From Anaerolineae bacterium (GTDB taxonomy: Bacteria; Chloroflexota; Anaerolineae; Aggregatilineales; Phototrophicaceae), in assembly GCA_012270545.1 (NCBI GenBank), contig JAAXID010000233.1, positions 4,535-37,744 on the forward strand: DNA of 33,210 nt. The letters are read 5' to 3'. The notes under the pieces were generated by a model. The model worked only from the letters and a program-made list of their open reading frames with translations, did not search any database and was not told the origin of the DNA. Positions 21,775-30,320 of this stretch are shown here, piece after piece. Every line of letters starts with the position of its first letter. Positions within the stretch are counted from its first letter, which is position 1. A program made the translations under genes and the position numbers.

Positions 21775-22116
21775 ATGAGAACTGGACTGAGGTTGCGTCG
21801 GCCCGCTGATTACGCTCGGGTTGAGCGTTTGGGTAGCGTATATCGGCATCCTGGCTTGTTGATTGGCGTTTGCGAGAACCAGAAGTCTAGCAATCGTTAC
21901 GGAATCGTTACATCGAGACAACTGGGTAAAGCTGTTGTCCGCAACAAATGCAAACGCCGCTTGCGCTCTATTCTGGTCAACCTGCATGGTGGGTTGAATC
22001 AGGGGTTCGATGTAGTTGTGGTCGCAAAGCCGTCCATCATTCGGCAACCGTTCAGCGAGCTACAGCGTATAATGGAAGAGTTGTTGGCGCGGGCTCGGCT
22101 GACGGGAAACTGTTGA
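21775..22116 (+). CDS. rnpA: Ribonuclease P protein component
   Basis: A 113-residue basic protein that helps the RNase P RNA to bind and cleave pre-tRNA leaders. The family motif is visible as [18 protein letters not shown] (the RNR region), preceded by [10 protein letters not shown] and followed by [12 protein letters not shown]. Start: the ATG at 21775; an in-frame TTG lies directly before it (21772). It follows rpmH at three bases and precedes yidD at one base, the classic order. It should work with an RNA partner (rnpB) that is not in this window. Confidence 0.95.
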   Translation: MRTGLRLRRPADYARVERLGSVYRHPGLLIGVCENQKSSNRYGIVTSRQLGKAVVRNKCKRRLRSILVNLHGGLNQGFDVVVVAKPSIIRQPFSELQRIMEELLARARLTGNC

Positions 22117-22117
22117 G

Positions 22118-22339
22118 ATGGTAAAGTGGGCGCTGCTGAACTCAATACGGGTGTACAAGCGGTATCTCTCGCCCCTGCTGCCAAGCGCTTGTCGGTTCAC
22201 GCCGACTTGCTCAGTATATGCCTATGAAGCGATTGAGGCCTACGGTCCAGTCCAGGGGACTTGGATGGGATTTAGACGGATCCTGCGCTGTCATCCATTG
22301 AACCCGGGCGGCTATGATCCTGTCCCGCCGAAGGAGTGA
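22118..22339 (+). CDS. yidD: Membrane protein insertion efficiency factor YidD
   Basis: A 73-residue protein with the full family pattern: an amphipathic N-terminal helix ([18 protein letters not shown]), then [20 protein letters not shown] with its conserved Cys residues, then [20 protein letters not shown]. It acts at the inner face of the membrane near YidC. It begins one base after the rnpA stop and ends with a binding site AAGGAG for the next gene embedded in its last codons. Confidence 0.96.
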   Translation: MVKWALLNSIRVYKRYLSPLLPSACRFTPTCSVYAYEAIEAYGPVQGTWMGFRRILRCHPLNPGGYDPVPPKE

Positions 22340-23518
22340 TTGTTGCTAAGATTCAAACGTGCGCGCTTTGGGCTTTGCCTGTTATTATCTCTGGCTGTTT
22401 TCTCGCTACCAGGCTGCATCGGCGCACGCATGGGCGTCAGTTGGCCCTCGGTTGGCTTGATCACGATCAATGGCGAGCAGAACATCGCGCTGGCTTACAA
22501 CAATGACATCGCCATTCTGAACCCGGCAAACGGCGCGCCGCTTCGCTTGATCAACCCGCTGAACGGGGCGGCGATGCTGGATAGCGAGAACAATCCCCGA
22601 AGCTGGATTCTGCGCGGGTCCGATTTCGGCGGGGCGCAATTCTACAGCCTTCCCGTTATTGTGGATGGCGAGACGATGCTGGTCGCCGCCAACAGTGGCA
22701 ACCTGTTGAAAGTGGATTCGGTCGTGGTGGACGTAACGCGGACAATTCAACTTGATGACAAAGTTGTCGCCAATGTCCTCGTTGTTGAGGACATCCTCTA
22801 CGTGCCTTATCAAAACGGCGGGTTGAGCGCTCGTTCGATGGTGGATTATCGCGAAGTTTGGCGCTTCCATACTGAAGAGGGCATCTGGGCGACGCCGCTT
22901 CTGGCGGGGGACATGATAATTGTCGCCTCGGTAGATCACCACCTGTACGCGCTTGACCGCAACAGCGGCCAAAAAATATGGTCCGTTGATTTGGGCGGGA
23001 GCGTCGCCTCGATGCCATTGCTGGCGAATGACCGCCTGTATGTGGGTAGTTTCAACAAGAACTTTTTCGAGATCTCGCTCGATGGAGAAATCCTCAGCAG
23101 CTACGACACGCAGAATTGGGTTTGGGGTACGCCGGCGATTGACGAGAACGGGATAATCTATATCGCTGACCTGAGCGGCTACGTCCATGCGCTTGATAGT
23201 GGGAACAACCTGCAAGCGATTTGGTCTAATCAGATCGCGGAGCGTGGCATACGAGCGGGACCTATTGTGTATATGGACCGGGTGATCGTAGCATCGCGCG
23301 ATGGACGCGTCTACTGGCTGGACAGGCGAGACGGCGTGCTTATCAACTCACGGGAAATCGACAACCGCCCGGAATTGCTCGGTGACATGCTGTTGCTGGA
23401 GCCGAACGAAACCTTGAATATTGATGTGCCGCTCTTGATTGTTTCGTCGGTCGATGAGGGCCGATTGCTGATCGCCTTTGAGGTCGATGGGCGCCAGACC
23501 TGGGTCTATCCGCGGTAA
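22340..23518 (+). CDS. Beta-propeller lipoprotein (PQQ-like repeats), between yidD and yidC
   Basis: A 392-residue exported protein. The signal sequence is RFKRARFGLCLLLSLAVFSL with a lipobox LPGC (C26), so it should be lipid-anchored outside the membrane. After it come PQQ/WD-like blades: GIWATPLLAGDMIIVASVDH, HLYALDRNSGQKIWSVDLGG, RLYVGSFNKNFFEISLDGEI, GTPAIDENGIIYIADLSGYV and RVYWLDRRDGVLI. The fold recalls BamB, which in Gram-negatives helps outer-membrane insertion, but no Bam partner is seen here. The start is one of two adjacent TTG codons (22340 or 22343); the latter gives better spacing from AAGGAG. Its place inside the membrane-insertion operon suggests a role in protein folding or insertion. 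Confidence 0.85.
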   Translation: MLLRFKRARFGLCLLLSLAVFSLPGCIGARMGVSWPSVGLITINGEQNIALAYNNDIAILNPANGAPLRLINPLNGAAMLDSENNPRSWILRGSDFGGAQFYSLPVIVDGETMLVAANSGNLLKVDSVVVDVTRTIQLDDKVVANVLVVEDILYVPYQNGGLSARSMVDYREVWRFHTEEGIWATPLLAGDMIIVASVDHHLYALDRNSGQKIWSVDLGGSVASMPLLANDRLYVGSFNKNFFEISLDGEILSSYDTQNWVWGTPAIDENGIIYIADLSGYVHALDSGNNLQAIWSNQIAERGIRAGPIVYMDRVIVASRDGRVYWLDRRDGVLINSREIDNRPELLGDMLLLEPNETLNIDVPLLIVSSVDEGRLLIAFEVDGRQTWVYPR

Positions 23519-23541
23519 TCCATCGACGGGGGCATGACCGC

Positions 23542-24438
23542 ATGTGGGACTTAATCCTCAATCCGTTTGTAACCATACTGGCATGGCTGTATGCCGCCTT
23601 GAACCAGGATATCGTCCTGGCGATCGTTGTATTGACCGTCATCATTCGTTTTCTGACCTATCCGCTGCTGGCTAAACAGCAAGAATCCTCGCGCAAGATG
23701 CAGCAGATTCAGCCGCAACTCAAGAAGCTCCAGGAGAAGTACAAGAACGACAAGGAAAAATTGTCGCAAGCGCAGATGAAACTCTACCGGGAGAACAAGG
23801 TCAATCCAGTTGGCGGCTGCTTCCCGATGGTCATTCAGTTTCCCATTTTGATCGGGCTGTATCAGGCGATCTTTTTCGCGCTTGCCGCCACTCCTTTTCA
23901 ACTGGTCGACCTGTCTGAGCGCTTGCTCATCCCGGGCTTGGATTCGCTAATCCCGCTGCAGAGAATGTGGGCGCCGATTCCACAACTGGCGCAGCTCCTG
24001 CCCGAGTTGGACTTGACGTTGGCGCCAACCGAGAACCCCCACTATTCGCTGATTCTGCCGCTTCTGGTGCTGATCACCACCTGGGCGCAGCAGAAACTGA
24101 CGATGATGACCACCAAACAGAAATCCGACAAGAACGATGACGATGATGAAGACGACAAGCCGCGCGGTGGCCAAGCGCAGATGATGCAAAGCATGACGAC
24201 GATCATGCCAATCATGTTTGGCTTTTTCTCCTTGTCGTTTTCGGTGGGGCTGTCGATCTATTTTGTGACGTCCAACCTAATTGGCATCATTCAATATAGC
24301 CCGCAAGGACGCAATGTGTTGGACAAACTCTTCGGCAGCAAGAAAAGCGATGAGGCGCCCGTGGAGATCGAGCTCGAAGCTGATGAACCAGTCAAGAAAC
24401 TTCGAAAGCGCAGAAAAAAGAAACCACGCAAGAAATGA
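23542..24438 (+). CDS. yidC: Membrane protein insertase YidC/Oxa1 family
   Basis: A 298-residue insertase of the short, Gram-positive-like kind without the large periplasmic domain. Hydrophobic segments lie near residues 8-36 (split by NQD), 96-118, 169-184 and 215-250. The cytoplasmic hairpin (QQIQPQLKKLQEKYKNDKEK and following residues) and NPVGGCFPMVIQFPILIGLY are family marks. Two odd points are an acidic run, KSDKNDDDDEDDKPRGG (about 193-209), in the second cytoplasmic loop, and a very basic tail (LRKRRKKKPRKK) that may touch the ribosome. There is no obvious lipoprotein signal. It is followed 40 bases later by jag. Confidence 0.96.
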   Translation: MWDLILNPFVTILAWLYAALNQDIVLAIVVLTVIIRFLTYPLLAKQQESSRKMQQIQPQLKKLQEKYKNDKEKLSQAQMKLYRENKVNPVGGCFPMVIQFPILIGLYQAIFFALAATPFQLVDLSERLLIPGLDSLIPLQRMWAPIPQLAQLLPELDLTLAPTENPHYSLILPLLVLITTWAQQKLTMMTTKQKSDKNDDDDEDDKPRGGQAQMMQSMTTIMPIMFGFFSLSFSVGLSIYFVTSNLIGIIQYSPQGRNVLDKLFGSKKSDEAPVEIELEADEPVKKLRKRRKKKPRKK

Positions 24439-24478
24439 CCAGTCGCCACGGTTGCATCACGAACAAAGGACCTGAAAC

Positions 24479-25225
24479 ATGGAGATGATCGAAGTAACCG
24501 CCAATTCAGTCGATGCGGCGATTAGCAAGGGTTTGGCTGAGCTCAACGCGACGCCTGGGGATGTGATGATCGAGGTGCTCGAAGAACCGAACACGGGCCT
24601 GTTCGGTTTCGGGGCGCGTGAGGCGCGGGTCCGAATCGTTTTGATAGGGCGGCGAAAAAGCGAAGACCGCGGCGCCCGAGAGGACCGCGTTGAGGCAGCA
24701 CCGGACGAGCCCGCTGCGTCAGAAAGTTTTCCGCTAGCCGAAGTATCCGAAGAAGAACTGGATGAGGATGCCATCGTTGGCAGACAAGTGCTCGTCGAAC
24801 TCCTGGAAAGGATGCAAATTGATGCCAAAGTCAACGTGCATCGTACCGACGACGAGGAGGATGATGCGCCTCACTGGATGCTGAATGTTAGCGGCAAGCG
24901 TATCAACCGCTTGATCGGGCGGCGCGGTGAAACACTGTCCTGTTTGCAGCACATCCTGCGCCTGATTTGCAGCCGGCGGCTGGAACGGCGAGCGAACGTC
25001 ATCGTGGATGTGGCTGGTTACAAAACCGGCAGATCCAAGCGGCTGCGTGGCTTGGCGCAGCGTATGGCCAGGCAAGCCGTACAGCAGGGCCGCACAATCA
25101 CGCTTGAGCCCATGCACGCTAACGAGCGGCGCATCATTCACCTGACGCTGCGCGGCCGGCAAGATGTGACCACGCGCAGTGTGGGCGAGGGGCGCACGCG
25201 GAAAGTCACAATCGTCCCCAAATAG
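24479..25225 (+). CDS. jag: RNA-binding protein Jag/KhpB
   Basis: A 248-residue protein with the Jag N-terminal domain (MEMIEVTANSVDAAISKGLA, EEPNTGLFGFGAREARVRI), an acidic linker (about 58-100), a KH domain with the GxxG loop IGRRGE, and a C-terminal R3H domain in which ERRIIH gives the RxxxH motif. Such proteins bind RNA and affect cell-wall or division functions in Gram-positives. AAAGGA lies eight bases before the ATG. As usual it follows yidC. I see no intrinsic terminator directly after it. Confidence 0.95.
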   Translation: MEMIEVTANSVDAAISKGLAELNATPGDVMIEVLEEPNTGLFGFGAREARVRIVLIGRRKSEDRGAREDRVEAAPDEPAASESFPLAEVSEEELDEDAIVGRQVLVELLERMQIDAKVNVHRTDDEEDDAPHWMLNVSGKRINRLIGRRGETLSCLQHILRLICSRRLERRANVIVDVAGYKTGRSKRLRGLAQRMARQAVQQGRTITLEPMHANERRIIHLTLRGRQDVTTRSVGEGRTRKVTIVPK

Positions 25226-25304
25226 GCGCTGTTGTGGGCGCGGTCCGTCAGTGTGATCACAATGTAATTATGATCGACGCAATGCCACCACGATCGTCTG
25301 GTGA

Positions 25305-26162
25305 GTGACGTCCTTGACGACAGCGATTGATGTTCTCCTCATCGGTCACATGACCGCTGACCTGGTCCCGGGTGGGCGTATGCTGGGTGGCACGGTCGCC
25401 TATGCCGCGCCGACCTTCGCCGCCTTTGGTCATCGCGTCGGCATAGTAACCAGCGCGGCCGCCAATGAGCCGCTGCTGGACCAACTGCGACTCTATAGCG
25501 AGTTAATCGTCCGCCCAAGCGAGCAATCTCTCACGTATGAAAACGTCTACAGCGAAGGCGGCCGTCAACAATACGTGCGCGCGACCGCCAGTCCAATCGC
25601 GCTCAGCGATGTGCCAGATGAGTGGATGTCAGCGCCATATGTGCATCTAGGTCCGCTGGCGGGGGAGATTGATCCGTTGGAAATGGCTCTGGGCTTTCCC
25701 GCTGCGACGATCATGCTGACCATGCAGGGCTTGATGCGGCGTTGGGAGGCCGGCGGTCTAGTTAAGTTCCGGTCTTGGTTGGATGAAGACGCGTTGAAGC
25801 AAATCGATATCGTCATCTACAGCGAGGAGGATGTCCATCAGTTTCCGCAGTTGACCAATGAGATGCGGGGGGTCTGTCAGCATCTGGTCGTGACCAACGG
25901 TCGCAACGGCGGGACCTATTACCACTGCGGCGAATCGATGCGCTACGACAGCCTCGCAGTTGAGCCACATGATTTGACGGGCGCGGGCGATGTCTTCGCG
26001 GCAGCGCTTCTGGGTTCGCTGCCGGCTGTAGGTGGCGATGTCGCGAATGCGGTGCGTTTGGCGGGGAAGTTGGCAGCTTACTCGGTGACACGCGCAGGGC
26101 TGAACAGCGCGCCAACAGCGGAAGAAATCGCTTTGGAACTAAGGAACTTGAACGAGGATTAG
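25305..26162 (+). CDS. PfkB/ribokinase-family kinase
   Basis: A 285-residue sugar- or nucleoside-kinase-like protein. GGTVAYAAPTFAAFGHRVGI (about 28-47) is the N-terminal substrate motif and DLTGAGDVFAAALLGSLPA near residue 230 is the PfkB signature 2, which holds the catalytic Asp and the anion hole (GAGD). The GTG start at 25305 is chosen since AIDVLLIGH follows at the normal distance; TTG at 25314 is an alternative. The substrate is not readable from sequence. It lies three bases before an amidohydrolase, which suggests one operon, perhaps for a purine- or sugar-derived compound. TGTGATCACA (25252-25261), a perfect ten-base palindrome, lies upstream and could be an operator. Confidence 0.87.
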   Translation: MTSLTTAIDVLLIGHMTADLVPGGRMLGGTVAYAAPTFAAFGHRVGIVTSAAANEPLLDQLRLYSELIVRPSEQSLTYENVYSEGGRQQYVRATASPIALSDVPDEWMSAPYVHLGPLAGEIDPLEMALGFPAATIMLTMQGLMRRWEAGGLVKFRSWLDEDALKQIDIVIYSEEDVHQFPQLTNEMRGVCQHLVVTNGRNGGTYYHCGESMRYDSLAVEPHDLTGAGDVFAAALLGSLPAVGGDVANAVRLAGKLAAYSVTRAGLNSAPTAEEIALELRNLNED

Positions 26163-26165
26163 TGC

Positions 26166-27767
26166 ATGATGCATACGATTCTTTTCAACGGGGATATCAT
26201 CACGCTAGACGAGAATCGGCCCCGGATCTCGGCGATCGCTATAAGCTACGGCAGAGTGGTCGCGCTGGGTGCTGACGACGAGATTCAGCGATTGGCAAAT
26301 GCGGAGACGTCCATCGTCAATCTGGGCGGAAAGACGATCCTGCCCGGGCTGACTGACGCGCACCTGCACTGGGAAGCGCAGTCAGAGGCGCTGCGATCGG
26401 TCAATGTCTTTGAGCTGCCGGAAAAAGCGATCGCGGTCGAACGGGTAAGAGAGCGCGTCCAGGAAACGCCAGACGGCCAATGGGTGCAGGGCCAGGGCTG
26501 GGCGCAAGACCTCTGGCGCGAACGCGCATTCCCAAGCAAAGACGATCTTGACGCGGTGGCGCCTAGCCATCCTGTCTATTTGAGCGCCAAGAGCGGTCAC
26601 GCCGCCTGGGTTAATTCCGCCGCTCTGCAGCGGGCTGGCATCAGCGACAGCACAATCGATCCCGCGGGCGGTCAGATCCTGCGCGATGCTGACGGCGCTG
26701 CCACGGGCATCTTGCTCGAGACGGCGATGGATTTGGTCAGCGCGATCATACCGCGCCCAACGAGCGAAGAGCTTGCTGACATGATGATGGATGCGCAAGA
26801 ACATGCCTTGCGTTGTGGCATCACCATGATCCATGATTTCGATGAGCCCTCTTGTTTGGCTGCGCTGCAAATCCTCCGGGAACGCGGCGATCTTGCATTG
26901 CGAGTGCTGAAGCAGATCAATCAGAAATGGCTGAGGGCGGCGATTGACTCGGGCATCCGCAGCGGATTTGGCGATGACTGGATCCGCATCGGAGCGCTCA
27001 AGCTCTTTGCCGATGGCGCGCTGGGAGCAAAAACGGCGCTGATGTTCGAGCCCTACCAGGGCGAACCGGAAAATTACGGCATGGCGGTCGTTGATAAGGA
27101 AGAGATGATCGAGTACGTCAGCCTAGCCAGTGCCTGCGGCTTGCCGTCAAGCATCCACGCGATCGGCGACAAAGCCGTTCATGACGCGCTGGACGTATTC
27201 GAAAGCGTCCGTCGCGAAGAAGCGGAAAGAGGCGAACCGCGTACTGATCGCCGTCACCGCATTGAGCATGTTCAGATCGTCCATCCGCGCGATGCCCATC
27301 GTCTGGCGACGCTCGATGTGATCGCCTCCATGCAGCCCATCCACGCCACGTCCGACATGATCACGGCCGACCGCTATTGGGGCGCGCGCACGACTTACGC
27401 CTACAATCCTCGCCTGCAGTTGGATCACGGCGCGCGGGTAGCATTCGGGTCGGACGCGCCAGTGGAGCCGCTCGATCCACTGCTTGGCATCCACGCCGCT
27501 ATCACGCGGGAACGCGGCGGTCAGCCGGCTGGTGGTTGGCATCCCGAGGCGAAACTGACCCTGCATGAGGCTATGCTCGGCTTCACGCAGGGACCAGCGT
27601 ATGCTGCGGGCATGGAAGATCGCTTGGGGAAACTGGACGAAGGATATCTCGCCGATTTAATCGTACTCGATCGCGATATCTACCAGGTTGAGCCCGAAGA
27701 AATCCTCGAGCTCAAGATACTGGGAACGATGGTTGGCGGCGAGTGGCGCTTCCGCGATTTTGACTAG
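26166..27767 (+). CDS. YtcJ-like metal-dependent amidohydrolase
   Basis: A 533-residue TIM-barrel amidohydrolase. The N-terminal small beta domain is followed by the metal motif DAHLH (H66, H68), then KLFADGALGAKTA with the carboxylated-Lys type strand, HAIGDKAV, HRIEHVQIVHP, and FGSDAPVE with the catalytic Asp. The C-terminal part returns to the beta domain (LDEGYLADLIVLDRDIY). YtcJ-type enzymes cleave amides or act on exo-enol substrates; the true substrate is unknown. GAGGA lies seven bases before the ATG, and the gene follows the kinase gene by three bases. It ends with TAG just before the convergent DM13 gene. Confidence 0.9.
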   Translation: MMHTILFNGDIITLDENRPRISAIAISYGRVVALGADDEIQRLANAETSIVNLGGKTILPGLTDAHLHWEAQSEALRSVNVFELPEKAIAVERVRERVQETPDGQWVQGQGWAQDLWRERAFPSKDDLDAVAPSHPVYLSAKSGHAAWVNSAALQRAGISDSTIDPAGGQILRDADGAATGILLETAMDLVSAIIPRPTSEELADMMMDAQEHALRCGITMIHDFDEPSCLAALQILRERGDLALRVLKQINQKWLRAAIDSGIRSGFGDDWIRIGALKLFADGALGAKTALMFEPYQGEPENYGMAVVDKEEMIEYVSLASACGLPSSIHAIGDKAVHDALDVFESVRREEAERGEPRTDRRHRIEHVQIVHPRDAHRLATLDVIASMQPIHATSDMITADRYWGARTTYAYNPRLQLDHGARVAFGSDAPVEPLDPLLGIHAAITRERGGQPAGGWHPEAKLTLHEAMLGFTQGPAYAAGMEDRLGKLDEGYLADLIVLDRDIYQVEPEEILELKILGTMVGGEWRFRDFD

Positions 27768-27788
27768 ATTGCTCTTCGCGAAAGCGAT

Positions 27789-28424
27789 TTAGGCGAACGC
27801 CGCTGTACTGAAGACGACGCTGAATGGCACACAGTAAATGACCACGCTCCGATACTGGCTCAGGTCGATATCCTGCGGTATGTCGTAGTTCTGATTGCCG
27901 ACGTTGCCTTTCAATGCGCCGAGGTGGATCTCGCCCTCACCAAGTCCGGCGAAGGTGCTCGTCGGCGCTTCGGTTGACAAGTAGACATGCAGGTCTGGTC
28001 CGTTCTTGGAACGGAAGTCTTCAAAGCGCAGAACGCGCCCCCCGTCTGGTAACTCGTAGATGGTGGCGCTGCCCTCGGCGCCGTGGATCGGGTCAATATC
28101 GATGAACGAGCCCATCACGATTACAGTCGGCTCAGGCGGCATATCGGGCGGCATCGCGCCCGCGGCTTCCGGCACGACCGTGTCATCACCGATTTGCGCC
28201 ATCGCGGTCTGCTCCGCCATATCGCGGTTTTCCTTCGCCATGTCGATCAGCGCCTGTTTTTCATCTTCCGGCATGTTGCCTACCGCTTCCCGCTGCGCAT
28301 CCGTGAGGCCGGGAAACGCTTCGTTAACTTCACGGTTGACGAAATACAGCCATGGCTTCGTGACCGCCAGCGCGGCTGCGACGACAACGATCAATACGAC
28401 GACCAATAGTATCCTGCCTTTCAT
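27789..28424 (-). CDS. Membrane-anchored DM13-domain protein
   Basis: A 211-residue protein with an N-terminal membrane anchor or signal (ILLVVVLIVVVAAALAV, residues 5-21), a helical spacer of about 60 residues (LTDAQREAVGNMPEDEKQAL), a Pro/Ala linker, and a C-terminal DM13 domain from GSFIDIDPIHGAEGSATIYE to the end. The domain ends with the conserved Cys in VVIYCVPFSVVFSTAAF, as in DM13 proteins, which are linked to extracytoplasmic electron transfer. AAGGAGAGG before the ATG fixes the start. It is divergent from tpx, and both may respond to oxidative stress, as an inference. Confidence 0.85.
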   Translation of the reverse strand: MKGRILLVVVLIVVVAAALAVTKPWLYFVNREVNEAFPGLTDAQREAVGNMPEDEKQALIDMAKENRDMAEQTAMAQIGDDTVVPEAAGAMPPDMPPEPTVIVMGSFIDIDPIHGAEGSATIYELPDGGRVLRFEDFRSKNGPDLHVYLSTEAPTSTFAGLGEGEIHLGALKGNVGNQNYDIPQDIDLSQYRSVVIYCVPFSVVFSTAAFA

Positions 28425-28441
28425 ACAGATCCTCTCCTTCT

Positions 28442-28457
28442 AAACTCGGACGAGTTT
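28442..28457. repeat. Palindrome upstream of the DM13 gene
   Basis: AAACTCG-GA-CGAGTTT is a perfect inverted repeat with seven-base arms. It lies about 18 bases before the DM13 start codon and overlaps its untranslated leader. It could be an operator or form a hairpin near the ribosome site. Confidence 0.5.
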
Positions 28458-28473
28458 GACGCCAGTTATCATC

Positions 28474-28501
28474 TTGATAGTGAAAGTGATGTACCTATAA
28501 T
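28474..28501 (+). promoter_or_regulatory. Promoter of tpx
   Basis: TTGATA at 28474-28479 and a perfect TATAAT at 28496-28501 are 16 bases apart. Transcription would begin near 28508, about 50 bases before the tpx start. It is the best promoter match in the window. The -35 region also overlaps the inverted half sites TATCA and TGATA (28468-28479). Confidence 0.75.
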
Positions 28502-28540
28502 TCTAATGATAATTGATTCAATCGTAGAGAAGCATTAGAA
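28501..28540 (+). repeat. Inverted repeat spanning the tpx transcription start
   Basis: TTCTAATG (28501-28508) and CATTAGAA (28533-28540) are perfect inverted copies with centres about 32 bases apart, roughly three helical turns. The first arm overlaps the predicted transcription start, so binding of a repressor or activator as a dimer or via DNA looping is possible. The region also contains GATAATTGATT, weakly like Fur/PerR half sites. Confidence 0.45.
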
Positions 28541-28558
28541 AGATAAGGAGACGGATAA

Positions 28559-29065
28559 ATGGCGCGCAAAGGATTGATGGTTGGTGACAGCGAACATCAT
28601 GTACAAAACGACATGCTGACGGTCGGCGCGGCGGCGCCCGATTTCAGCTTAATCGCGAATGACCTGAGCAGTAAGTCGCTGGCCGATTACACGGGCAAGG
28701 TCAAGGTAATCAGCGTGGTTCCCTCGATCGACACGGGCGTTTGCGCCGATCAGACGCGCCGCTTTAACGTGGAGGCTGCAAGCCTTGAGAACACGGTTGT
28801 ACTTACGGTCAGCGCCGACATGCCTTTTGCTTTGGACAGGTTCTGTGGGAGCGAAGGCATCGACAACACGGAAACGCTTTCGACGCAGCGTGACATGCAA
28901 TTCGCCGATGACTACGGCGTGCACGATACTGACTGGCGGATCTGTCAGCGGGCGGTCTTTGTGCTCGATCGCGAGAATGTCGTCCAGCATGCGGAATATG
29001 TGCCAGTCATCGGTAACGAGGTGGACTTCGATGCCGCGCTGGCGAAAGCCCAGGAACTGGCCTAA
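28559..29065 (+). CDS. tpx: Thiol peroxidase Tpx (atypical 2-Cys peroxiredoxin)
   Basis: A 168-residue cytoplasmic peroxidase that reduces hydrogen peroxide and organic peroxides with thioredoxin. The peroxidatic Cys is C62 in PSIDTGVCADQTRRFN, and the resolving Cys is C96 in ALDRFCGSEG, at the place typical for Tpx. A third Cys lies at C129. AAGGAG is eight bases before the ATG. Its divergent promoter arrangement with the DM13 gene suggests shared control. The next gene, an aminopeptidase, begins 27 bases later and may be co-transcribed. Confidence 0.95.
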   Translation: MARKGLMVGDSEHHVQNDMLTVGAAAPDFSLIANDLSSKSLADYTGKVKVISVVPSIDTGVCADQTRRFNVEAASLENTVVLTVSADMPFALDRFCGSEGIDNTETLSTQRDMQFADDYGVHDTDWRICQRAVFVLDRENVVQHAEYVPVIGNEVDFDAALAKAQELA

Positions 29066-29091
29066 GGTAAATTCATAGCGAAGGATAGGGC

Positions 29092-30195
29092 ATGAGCGAT
29101 CAACGACGGCGCAAGCTGGCGGATCTTCTAGTCAACTACTCAACCGAGGTCCAGCCGGGCGATTGGGTCGGCGTTCTCGGCGAGTTCAGCTCGCTGCCGA
29201 TCCTGCGCGATGTGTATGAAGCCGTCATCAAGGCTGGTGGTCATCCGAGCTTGCTAATCGGCGACGATCAGATGCAGCGATACTTTCTGCGTCAGGCCAG
29301 CGACGAGCAAATGAATTGGATCGACCCCAGCTTGAAACGCTATACGGAAGAAGGCGACGTCTATATCCGCGTCGGCGCGCCGGAAAACACGCGCGCCATG
29401 AGCAATATCAGCGCCAGCAGGATGCAAGCATGGCGGGCGGCGCAGAGCGAGATTCTGGAAACTCGCCTTGAGCGATCCGCCCGCGGCGAGTTTCGCTGGG
29501 TAGGCGCGCTCTATCCCACGCAAGCCAGCGCGCAGGAAGCCAACATGAGCTTGGAAGATTATGAGGATTTCGTCTACGGCGCCTGCTTCTGCGATGCGGA
29601 CGATCCCGCCGCGGAATGGCGCAAGCTAAGCGAGATGCAGCAGCATAAAGTGGATTATTTGACCGGCAGGGATCGTATCAAGCTGCGCGGACCGAACATC
29701 AACCTCGAGTTGAGTATCGCCGGACGCAGATTCGTCAACAGCGACGGCAAGCGCAATATGCCAAGCGGCGAAATCTTCACCGGTCCAGTCGAGGATAGCG
29801 TGAATGGCTGGGTGCGCTTCAGCTATCCGGCGATCGTTGGCGGGCGCGCCGTAAGTGGCATTGAACTCACATTCATTGATGGCAAGGTGAGCGAGGCCTC
29901 GGCCGAGATGAACGAAGACCTGCTGCATGCGCAGTTGGACACCGACGCCGGCGCGCGCTATCTCGGTGAGTTCGCCATCGGCACCAACTTCGGCATCGAT
30001 CGCTTCACCGGCATGATCCTCTATGACGAGAAGATCGGCGGCACCATTCACATGGCCATCGGCATGGGCTATCCCGAGACCGGCAGTCTCAACAAGAGCG
30101 CCGTGCATTGGGATATGATCTGCGATATGCGTGAAGACAGCGAAATCCACGTGGACGGCGAGCTGTTCTACCGCAACGGGGCCTTCGTCGTATAG
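29092..30195 (+). CDS. M29-family metallo-aminopeptidase (AmpS/AmpT-like)
   Basis: A 367-residue protein of peptidase family M29, which removes N-terminal residues using two metal ions. All expected ligand places are present: E in NMPSGEIFTGP, E in YLGEFAIGTN, H in GGTIHMAIG, and H and D in SAVHWDMICDM. The N-terminal domain (LADLLVNYSTEVQPGDWVGV and onwards) and the end HVDGELFYRNGAFVV are also typical. AAGGAT lies nine bases before the ATG. A terminator follows about 70 bases after the stop. It is probably cytoplasmic since no signal peptide is visible. Confidence 0.93.
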   Translation: MSDQRRRKLADLLVNYSTEVQPGDWVGVLGEFSSLPILRDVYEAVIKAGGHPSLLIGDDQMQRYFLRQASDEQMNWIDPSLKRYTEEGDVYIRVGAPENTRAMSNISASRMQAWRAAQSEILETRLERSARGEFRWVGALYPTQASAQEANMSLEDYEDFVYGACFCDADDPAAEWRKLSEMQQHKVDYLTGRDRIKLRGPNINLELSIAGRRFVNSDGKRNMPSGEIFTGPVEDSVNGWVRFSYPAIVGGRAVSGIELTFIDGKVSEASAEMNEDLLHAQLDTDAGARYLGEFAIGTNFGIDRFTGMILYDEKIGGTIHMAIGMGYPETGSLNKSAVHWDMICDMREDSEIHVDGELFYRNGAFVV

Positions 30196-30268
30196 CGAAA
30201 ACAAAACCTTGTCGAGCCACGCAACTTGCCTCGCGCTCAATACCTTGGCATTTGAAAGCAAACATAAT

Positions 30269-30290
30269 GTCGCCTGTGGGCGGCTTTTTT
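30269..30290 (+). terminator. Intrinsic terminator after the aminopeptidase gene
   Basis: GTCGCC (30269-30274) pairs with GGCGGC (30279-30284), with one G-T pair and a TGTG loop, followed by six T. Confidence 0.8.
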
Positions 30291-30320
30291 GTGAAACGAT
30301 TCGCAAATGTCGCAATCGCT

